A stretch of 64,000 nucleotides of DNA from Oscillospiraceae bacterium (GTDB taxonomy: Bacteria > Bacillota > Clostridia > Oscillospirales > Oscillospiraceae), in contig SVLV01000005.1 of assembly GCA_015067765.1 (NCBI GenBank), forward strand, positions 1 through 64,000, in the 5' to 3' direction. Positions 40,101-48,700 of the stretch are shown in pieces. The position numbers and the translations under genes were made by a program. Below the pieces are notes generated by a model, which saw only the letters and a list, made by a program, of their open reading frames with translations, was not told the DNA's origin and made no database searches. Within the stretch, counting starts at the first letter, position 1; every line of letters starts with the position of its first letter.

Positions 40101-40611
40101 TCTTTGTAGTAGTTCCGTCCGTATTGACAAATTCCAGCATAAGACCAAAGGTTCTCGTATCATCACTCAAAGGAACCGAGTCACCCTTGCCCCAGCCGGC
40201 CAGGGAATAGACATCACCTGCTGCTCCGGAGACATTCACCGTCTGATAGACACTCTTGGATGCCGTTGCGCTGCCGCTGATCTTGTATGCGGAAGTATTC
40301 AGCTGAGGTGCTGCGCTGGCAGAAACCGTAGTCACCGTATCCGAGGAGGTGCAAGTAGAGCCCTTTGTCCATCCACTGGTGCCAAAACGGAAGTCAGCAT
40401 TATTGATCAGATTATAGCGGGTAGGTCCGGCAGATTCGACCAACTGAATACTGTCAAAATAGGAGGTGCCTCTTTCCGCGTGGTAAAGAATTACATTGGC
40501 AGTAGTCGCCGTTGCCGTTTCGGGATGCGTATAGGTCGCAATCACCTGCTTCCATCCGCTGGTTCCCACGGGCCGCAAAGTCGGACTGACGGAGGTATTT
40601 CCGATGTACAA
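37195..40611 (-). CDS. Rhs/YD-repeat (WapA-like) protein, 5'-truncated
   Basis: Many YDxxGN/YxYDxxG repeats, terminal core YRYDAWGN...[37 protein letters not shown], then a divergent C-terminal region; ORF opens mid-domain after a TGA. Confidence 0.85.
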   Translation of the reverse strand: [1138 protein letters not shown]

Positions 40612-40937
40612 GGTAACATGACCTCAACTTATATCGTAAAGAACTTGTGCTACGTAAATGACCACTTCTATTAGTTATCGATCCTGGTTGCGGTCAGAAG
40701 AATGCTGTCTTTCAAGTTTTCCTTCAAACAGTGCTTCGAATTCTTCGAGTGTTCCTTTAGAAAGAAGCGTAAGAACATCCAACTGCAAACACAGGGAAGT
40801 TGCATTGATTATCACCCTATTAGCTATATTTGACAGAAAAAGAAAGAAAAAATCAATAGAGTAAACAGACTTTTGTCATAGTCATTTGATGTTCTGTGAC
40901 TTATACAAAAATGACTTACGCAGACAGGGGAAAAGGC

Positions 40938-40972
40938 CTCGTGATTTGTGTAAAATCACGAGGCCTTTGGAA
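40938..40972. terminator. Intrinsic terminator
   Basis: aaaggcctcgtgatt-tgtgta-aaatcacgaggccttt. Confidence 0.75.
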
Positions 40973-41332
40973 GATTGTACAAGAAGGGGGCAATCAATTT
41001 TGCGTGCGAGGTAAGAATTTAAGAGCCCAATTAACTTTAACATATCCACGAGTTTTTCAAAAATATCAGCCATCCTGTTAGGGGGGCTGATATTTTTCGC
41101 GGAGATTTTTGGACGGGAGGAGCTGAACCGATGAGATGTAACAGCCCGGTGGGCGGCTCTTTTTGTTGTGTGGAGGACAAGGGATGGGCGCTTGTTGCTG
41201 GTATGTCATTAAGAACAAATGATTGCCGACACAATTCCGTTCCCTGGAAGATGCATGGGAGACCGACTGCGGGAAGATCCTCCTTTTTTGCGGGAAATCC
41301 ACTATAATAGGACATAACAGGAGGTGGAATTT

Positions 41333-42178
41333 ATGACAGAACGATATGTCACAATGCCGGTGCTGGAGGGCTTTGCCGCATGGCTGCGCAGCGATGAGAA
41401 GAGCTGCAATACGGTGGAGAAGTATGTGCGGGATGCGCGGATCTTTGCTGCGTACGCAGGGGAACGGGAGATCACCAAGGAACTGGTGATCGATTACAAG
41501 CGGGAGCTGATAGAGCGGCAGTATGCGCCCCGGAGTATCAACTCTATGCTGGCGGCGCTGAATAGCCTGTTGACTTTTTTAGGATGGACGGACTGCCGGG
41601 TACGTACCCTGCGGCTGCAGCGGCAGATCTACTGTCCGGAGGAGCGGGAACTGTCCCGGGAGGAGTATGTCCGGCTGGTACAGGCGGCCCGGAAACGAGG
41701 GGACCGGCGGATGGAAATGGTGCTGCAGACCCTCTGCGGCACAGGCATCCGGGTCAGCGAACTGCCCTACATCACTGTGGAGGCGGTCCGGCGGGGGCAG
41801 GCGGAGGTGCGGCTGAAGGGTAAGACGCGTCAGGTGTTTTTGGTGCGTGAACTGCAGCGGCAGCTACTGCGGTACATTGAGGAGCGGGGCCTTCGGACGG
41901 GATCCGTTTTTGTGACCTGCACAGGCAGACCATTGAGCCGCAGCAACATCTGGCGCGCCATGAAGCGTCTGTGCGCTTTGGCGGGAGTGGACGAGAGGAA
42001 GGTGTTTCCCCACAATCTGCGGCACCTGTTTGCCCGTATTTTCTACCGGCTGGAGCGGGATATTGCCAAGCTGGCGGATGTTCTGGGACACAGCAGCATC
42101 AATACCACGCGGATCTATGTGGTGACCACCGGGCAGGAGCACCGGAGGCAGATGGAGCACATGCATCTGATCCTATAA
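41333..42178 (+). CDS. Tyrosine recombinase (XerC/D-like); candidate invertase of the adjacent promoter switch
   Basis: CGTGIRVSELP, HNLRHLFARIFYRLE, LGHSSINTTRIYV; paralogous to the two capsule-locus recombinases. Confidence 0.92.
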   Translation: MTERYVTMPVLEGFAAWLRSDEKSCNTVEKYVRDARIFAAYAGEREITKELVIDYKRELIERQYAPRSINSMLAALNSLLTFLGWTDCRVRTLRLQRQIYCPEERELSREEYVRLVQAARKRGDRRMEMVLQTLCGTGIRVSELPYITVEAVRRGQAEVRLKGKTRQVFLVRELQRQLLRYIEERGLRTGSVFVTCTGRPLSRSNIWRAMKRLCALAGVDERKVFPHNLRHLFARIFYRLERDIAKLADVLGHSSINTTRIYVVTTGQEHRRQMEHMHLIL

Positions 42179-42205
42179 AAAAAGCGCCCCCAAAGGACGG
42201 TGAGC

Positions 42206-42229
42206 ACATAATCCACATTATGTTTCAGC
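42206..42229 (+). repeat. Left inverted repeat of invertible promoter segment
   Basis: acataatccacattatgtttcagc; exact reverse complement at 42507-42530. Confidence 0.92.
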
Positions 42230-42239
42230 GCGGCAAAAA

Positions 42240-42272
42240 AAGACGCCCACGGAGTTCTCCGTGAGCGTCAAT
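42240..42272 (-). terminator. Terminator acting on the minus strand inside the invertible segment
   Basis: Reverse strand: gacgctcacggagaactccgtgggcgtcttttttt. Confidence 0.7.
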
Positions 42273-42303
42273 TTTGTAAAAAAGCGCATGAAAAGCAGGC
42301 CGC

Positions 42304-42333
42304 TTCCTTGTGTGGCAAGGAAAGGGCTTTTTT
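42304..42333 (+). terminator. Plus-strand terminator-like hairpin inside the invertible segment
   Basis: ttccttg-tgtgg-caaggaa followed by agggctttttt. Confidence 0.55.
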
Positions 42334-42390
42334 GTCTTGCCACAAATTGGAAATCCGTTTTAAATGTCGTATATTTTTTCCTTATTTTGC

Positions 42391-42419
42391 TTGCAAGTAA
42401 AGCAAAAATATAGTATAGT
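42391..42419 (+). promoter_or_regulatory. Sigma-A-type promoter inside the invertible segment, facing the giant gene
   Basis: TTGCAA-17 nt-TATAGT. Confidence 0.75.
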
Positions 42420-42467
42420 ATAGGGACTGTATTACTGTCGTTGAGGTTTTTTGCCTCTACCCATTAC

Positions 42468-42486
42468 AACATAATGTGGATTATGT
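42468..42486 (-). repeat. Third, internal copy of the 18-bp dyad core
   Basis: aacataatgtggattatgt, same orientation as the right repeat. Confidence 0.85.
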
Positions 42487-42506
42487 ACTCGTCCTTCCAA
42501 AAACAA

Positions 42507-42530
42507 GCTGAAACATAATGTGGATTATGT
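42507..42530 (-). repeat. Right inverted repeat of invertible promoter segment
   Basis: gctgaaacataatgtggattatgt; exact reverse complement of 42206-42229. Confidence 0.92.
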
Positions 42531-42761
42531 TGTTGCTCTGCTGCAAGAAGCCTGAACGAGGAATTGTTCAGGCATTTCGCCGTTACAGGGACAAATGCAG
42601 GGGGGTAGGAATACAGAGGTTTTCTGTGCGGAAATGTTCTGAATATAGAATAAATCCGCATGAAATAACCAAATTCCGATCTATAAAATCAGGATCGGGA
42701 TGCAATATTTGAGAATGCGATGTGCGTGCGTATTCTCAAAAAGTAAGGATGTGGAATCGAA

Positions 42762-45700
42762 ATGAAGCGCAGCAAACAGTTCCTCAAACGCGGCATTTCC
42801 CTGCTGCTGGTGTTTACGATGGTGTTGTCCATGATGCCTGTCGTACACGTCCACGCAGAAGAGAATGTGCCGACAGCCTCGCTGGTTGATTTGATCGTGA
42901 AGAATTACACGGATCTCAGCGAGGAAGAAAAGGCGGTTTTCAAGGCCGGTGTGCTGAAAGACAAGACGCTTTCGTACCGCGCACCGGTGCAGGAAAACAG
43001 TGATGCTCTTGTGAGCGTGGAGAGCGCCAACAAGAAGGTCACGGCGAAGGTATTCCAGGATGAGAAGGGCAACCTTTGGACTCCTGTGAAGTATACCGTT
43101 ACCGTGGGTGAAGAAGTGAAGGAGACGGTGGCACTGACCAAGAGTGGCAGCGTCTATCTCGGCGTATTCACCGGCACCTATGAGGCATACAACATTGATG
43201 TCACTTATCAGCTGCAGTGGACTGTGGAGCACAGTGCACTGCTGAATGCTGTCTATGAGCTGGTTGATGACTATGCTGCGCTGGCCTCCCTGAAAGAGGA
43301 GGATATCAAGACCCTTCTGGGCGGTCTGGAAATGTCCAGCGCCGAGACGGGCAATATGACGGCCATTGAGCTGATTGAAAAGATGGCAAACGGCGGTTAT
43401 GAGCTGGAGGTCCCCGGCGGTTTCGGTGACTATCTCCCCGGCGTCAACACCACCATCGTCATCTCCGGTCAGCCCACCAAGGACGCCTCCTCCGCTCTGG
43501 TGGACAGCATGGTGGACGGCAAGCTGCCGCTGAGCAGCTATGTCAACCAGACTACGCTGAAGTGGCTGGTGACCGATGACCGCGAGACTCTGTTTGATGC
43601 TATCATCAGCAGCTATGAGAACGTGAAGGCCATGGCCGAGGATCCCAACGGTGTGGCAACCATCGGCCAGCAGATTCAGGACCTGATCGACGCCTGCGAG
43701 GATGCAGACGCAACGGTGATCAGCCAGATCAACGACAAGGTGACGGATCTGAACGATGCCATCGACGATCTGAACACCAAGATCGGTGATCTGAACACCA
43801 AGATCGGCCAGCTGAACGATAAGATCGAGGATCTCAATGATCAGCTGCCCGACGGTGAGCCCGTCATTGACACCATTGATACCATTCAGCCGGTGGCCAA
43901 GGTCACTGTGAACACCAATGGGGATGACGCACAGACGGCATTGACCAAGATCGATACCGCACTGGGCACGGTCGGTACTTCCCTCACCAATCTGGGCACC
44001 CAGCTGACCGGTCTGGGCACGGACCTGTCCACCCTCAACAGCCGCATTGGTGAGGTGATCACTGACATCGATGAGACGGTGGAAGAGGCCAATAAGCAGA
44101 TGGACGAGGCCTTTGACGCCATCAACGATGAGATCGACAAGGTCAATGTGAATCTGGCCGATGAGGACAAGATCTCTCATGTGGACTCCGTGGCCGATGT
44201 CCGCGCTCTGAAGGGCAAGCTGCAGGCACAGGCCAACAAGGTGTATGACGCCATCGAAGAGGTGGCTGCCGATAACGATCAGACCGTCACCATCGAGAAT
44301 GCCGATGATGTGCGGGATCTGAAGACCGATCTGCAGAAGACCTACAATGAGCTGCTGGATACCCTCAATGAGGAGCTGGCCGAGGCAAATGCTACTGTCC
44401 GCCTCTATGTGGGCACGGAGAATTACTTCAACACCAATGTGAAGAATTCCGATGAAGTGGAAACTGAGATCGGCAAGATGGAAGATCTGCTGAAAATCTT
44501 CCCGAATCTGCAGGATGCTCTGACCGCTCTGGAGGATGCCAGAGATGTTCTGGTGGCCATCGAAGATGCCGTTGCTCAGATCGATGAGAATCTGACCAAT
44601 CTGGATCAGCTGGATGCCGCCATTGAAGCCGTGAACACGGCTCTGGTGGGCCCCAACGGAAACGACGGTCTGGAGGCTGCAGAGGATGCACTGGCGGAAG
44701 CCGCCGACTATAAGGCCCAGCTGCAGGACGCACAGCAGCAGCTGAACACGGCCAAGGATCAGCTGACCCCGGCACAGGAAGAGATCGCAAGTGCCGGCGA
44801 TACCATTGATGCTGCCCGGGAAGATATTGCGGCAGCCAAGGATGCTCTGCTGGAACTGCCTGAAAAGGTGGAGTCCATGAAGGAGATGAAGAAGGTCATC
44901 GACAAGCTGCCCAACCTGATGACGAAGTTCTGCGATGCTCTGGCAGGTGCCTATCAGCGCACGAAGAGCGATGCCTGGTATCTGGACAAGAATGCAGACA
45001 TTCTGGCAGATCAGGTGGACTATGCAGTGCTCAATGAGAAGGTCGCCGCCGCTGTGGGTCATGTGACCCACCGCAGCCCCAAGGAGCAGCTGGATGTCAC
45101 CGAGGGCACGGTCCGCAGCAATGTGGGTACCGTGAACGTGACGGTGAAGCTGACGGTTCAGGCAGTGGGGAAGGACAACGTACTTACCGAGCTCACCTGG
45201 ACTCCCGATGAAATGATCTCTGTTACCGAGGGTACCACCAAGGACGTCCTGCTGCAGAAGCTGGCAGCTGCCGGTGTGGAGGCACAGGGCCTTGCTACCT
45301 TCGATGCATATTTCAACATCAATACCACCAACTATACCCGCACGGTTTCTGTTCTGCCTGAGACGGTGACGGAGGATCTGGTCTATGAGATCTTCTTTGT
45401 CCCCAAGAAGATGCAGGTGACGAAGCTGTGGGAGGCTGTGGGCCAGCAGACCTATGATGTGGACTACGGCGAGCTGATGGTGCTGCCCACCCATGAGAAC
45501 AGCGCCAAGGGTTATGTGTACACCGTGACCGTCGGTCAGGAGTCTCAGACCCTGTATCAGGGCACCCAGATCCGCGTGCTGAGCAATATGACCATTGCAC
45601 GGGTGGAAGGCGACGCCATGACGGCCTTCTATCTGGAGGACCTGCTGCCCAAGACCCACACGGTGGATCCCGCTGTGCTGGCACTGCTGAACAGCGGTGC

Positions 45701-48700
45701 CCTGAACAAGAGCCAGCAGGTGCTGCTGCGTGTGCCCGGCGATCTGGCAACGGTGGAGGAGAACACCATCACGGTGCCCGACTATCCCGCCGGCCTGGGT
45801 GATCTGGTCTGGATCGCCACCTCCGCCAAGGCAACGCTGAACGGCGGCGGAACGGAGAATGTGGTGCTGGTGGCCGATAACGGCAGCCACAAGGGCACCA
45901 TCCAGGGCCTGTGGACCAAGGTGGACATCTACTACACCCTGACCTTCGGCCACAGCGATCTGGACGTGACTGCCGGTCAGCTGGAGTCTGCTCTGCTGCT
46001 GCCCCACACTCTGCATACGGAGTATACGATACAGAAGTCCCAGCTGGATCAGCTGGCAGCCTCTGCCGGCGAGCTGAGCATTCTGAATGCCGAGCTGATC
46101 GGTACGCTGAATGTGGCCATGGGTCAGCTGAGCACCGCAGAGGGCAAGGCTGCCGTGGAGACCATCGTTAACCGCATCAACGCCGGTGACGGCACCCTGA
46201 TGCTGGCAAAGATGGCCAACCAGTACAAGAACGGCGGCATGGTCTACTACTATCGCGACAACAACAGCATCCTGTTCCGGCAGGAGATGGAGATCATGTG
46301 CCAGGCCATGAATGACCTGCTGGATGATCCGCAATTCAAGTCCCTGTGGGAATCTCAGGGCGCATCTGCTGCCGGCGGCAAGAGCTATGAGGATCTGTTG
46401 GATATCCGGGATGAGCTCAACGGTGTGACGCTGCAGGCAGTGAATCCCGCCATCAACAATTCTCCGGAAAAGGTGATCGATCCGGATACCAATCAGGAGC
46501 GTGACCCGCTGGTCATTCTGGTGGACGCCCTGGAGGACATCCAGACCACCGTCTCCTCTGTGAACACCAGCTCCCTGGTCTGGACGGAGACCATGAGCCG
46601 TACCGGCGCCAACTACAGCAGCGTGAATGTGACCGTGTCCTACAAGGGTCAGACCATGACCAGCGATGCAGTGACCGTGGTTAAGGGCAGCGCCCTGAGT
46701 CAGGCGGATTACAACACGCTGGCCGGTTACCTGAGCGACATGGAGACGAAGCTGGGCGTGGATAAGAGCCACTACACCGTTTCCGGCGCTCTGCCCGCCG
46801 CAGGCACCGTCATCAGTGCCGATACCGCGGTGCAGGTCAACTGGACGGCCAAGACCTACACGGTGGTGCTGGAGGGTGAAGCGCCCTGGACCATCACCTA
46901 CGAGAACCGTACCATCCAGCTGCCCGCCTGCACCCAGGCCGGTCACCGCTATGACTACACCATCGACAATGAGGTGCTGGGCGCCGGTGCATATACCTTC
47001 GCAGCTGACCGGTTTGACGCTCTGTTTGCCAACGGAACTTACACCATCACCCGCAAGCTGGTGAACATCGCCGATGAGAAGATGTCCGCTCTGGTGGGTG
47101 AGATGAACGGCGCGGCAATCCTGAGTAAGGACGATGCGGGCAACTACTCCATCGTGGTGCCGGTGGATCCTGCCGCTGCAAAGGACGATCTGGTGGACTT
47201 TGTGATGGGCCTGGTGCTGGGCAACCAGTACAGCTACATCGGCATGAAGACCGGTGAGTATTCCGCCTCCCTGCTGGAGGGTGGTTCTCAGATGGTTCCC
47301 GCCATTGATACCTTCTATGCCAGCGGTAAGTACCACCTGCAGACCCTGCTGGACGGCATCGCCAACAGCGGCACCGGTACCGATGTGATCCTGAGCGCCA
47401 TCAACACTGACGGCTCTGTGAATCACATGAACCTGGCCGGCCAGACGGTGCTGGTGGGTGCAGCCGGTGAGACCCTGACCGCTCTGGGCGGCAAGGTGCT
47501 GGAGCTGCAGCTGTACTTCGGCGAGGACGATGAAAACAACGTTCCCGTGAAGCTGTACCTGACTCTCAACGGTGCAGCATCCGAGCTGACCAGCCTGCGC
47601 AACAAGCTGGCAGACCTGAAGGATTACGTACAGGTGGTGTGCGAGGACGGCCGCTTCAAGCTGAATGTGACGCTGCCCGAGCTGGCCTATGAGGCCTACA
47701 TGGCACTGCTGCTGATCAAGGGTGAGGCCGATATCCGCAACTTCGAGCAGGTGAATGCGGTAACCGCATTCGGCTGGATCATGGAGCTGATGGATGGCGT
47801 GCTGGAAGATCCCGATGTGACGCTGGATACCTATATTAATACTGCTGAAAAGCTGGGTCAGACCATCCAGAATGATCTGTCCGGTTATGAAGCTACTTAT
47901 CAGAAGCTGGTTGGTTACTACAACAAGGGCAAGAATGGGATCCATGAGGAGCAGGATGGCTGGTACATCGATCCCGTGGTCAGCATCGATTCCGTGGTGG
48001 ATAACCAGCTGCAGAAGCTGGTGGATCAGGCCGCCGCAGCAATGAATCTGCCGGCAGGTTCCCTGACCATGTCCGAGATGATCGCTGAGTACGGTACCGA
48101 GGGCATCCACTTCACGGCCGCTGCCAAGCTGACCAACCTGAACACGACTTACGATGCGCTGGTGTTTGACCTGCAGAAGGCAGAGCTTAAGAAGCTGGCC
48201 GGTCTGGAGGAGAACCTGGTGGCCAACGCCCCCGCCCTGTCCGGCATGGCGTCTGTGACGCTGCTGCGGGATGTGACGGTCCCGGCAGGGGAGAAGCTGA
48301 CCTTCTCCACCACCACGGTGCTGGATCTGAACGGCTACACCATCACCGGTGACATCGCCGCAACCGATACCCTGATCATCACCGACAGCCGCATCGGCAG
48401 CGAGAATGCCGGACAGGTCACCGGCAGCATCACCGGCAGCAAGGTCATGATCAATGCCGGTTATTATCCCAACTGCGATGTGTCTGCTTACCTGAAGAAC
48501 GGCTTTGCGCAGGATGCGCAGACCGGCATGGTCAGCAGCACCCTCTATACGGTGAGCAAGACCGAGGCCGCTGCCGGCGCCGGTTACGACGATGAGATCG
48601 TCATCACTGTGAACGCCTCCGCAGCAGAGCTGCGTCAGGCCGCCAACAAGCAGAGCCTGGCTCTGACTGCACTGGATGCCGTGCTGGATACGGTCCTGTC

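Noticed and set aside
40680-40860. Minus-strand reading frame ending ...LQLDVLTLLSKGTLEEFEALFEGKLERQHSSDRNQDR
   Set aside because: Protein-like, but short (about 47 aa from a GTG) with no clear RBS or family; may be a gene remnant at the island edge, not enough to call.
42206-42530. CRISPR-like array because of three similar short repeats
   Set aside because: Repeats are inverted, unequally spaced and flank a promoter; no spacers and no cas genes in the window.
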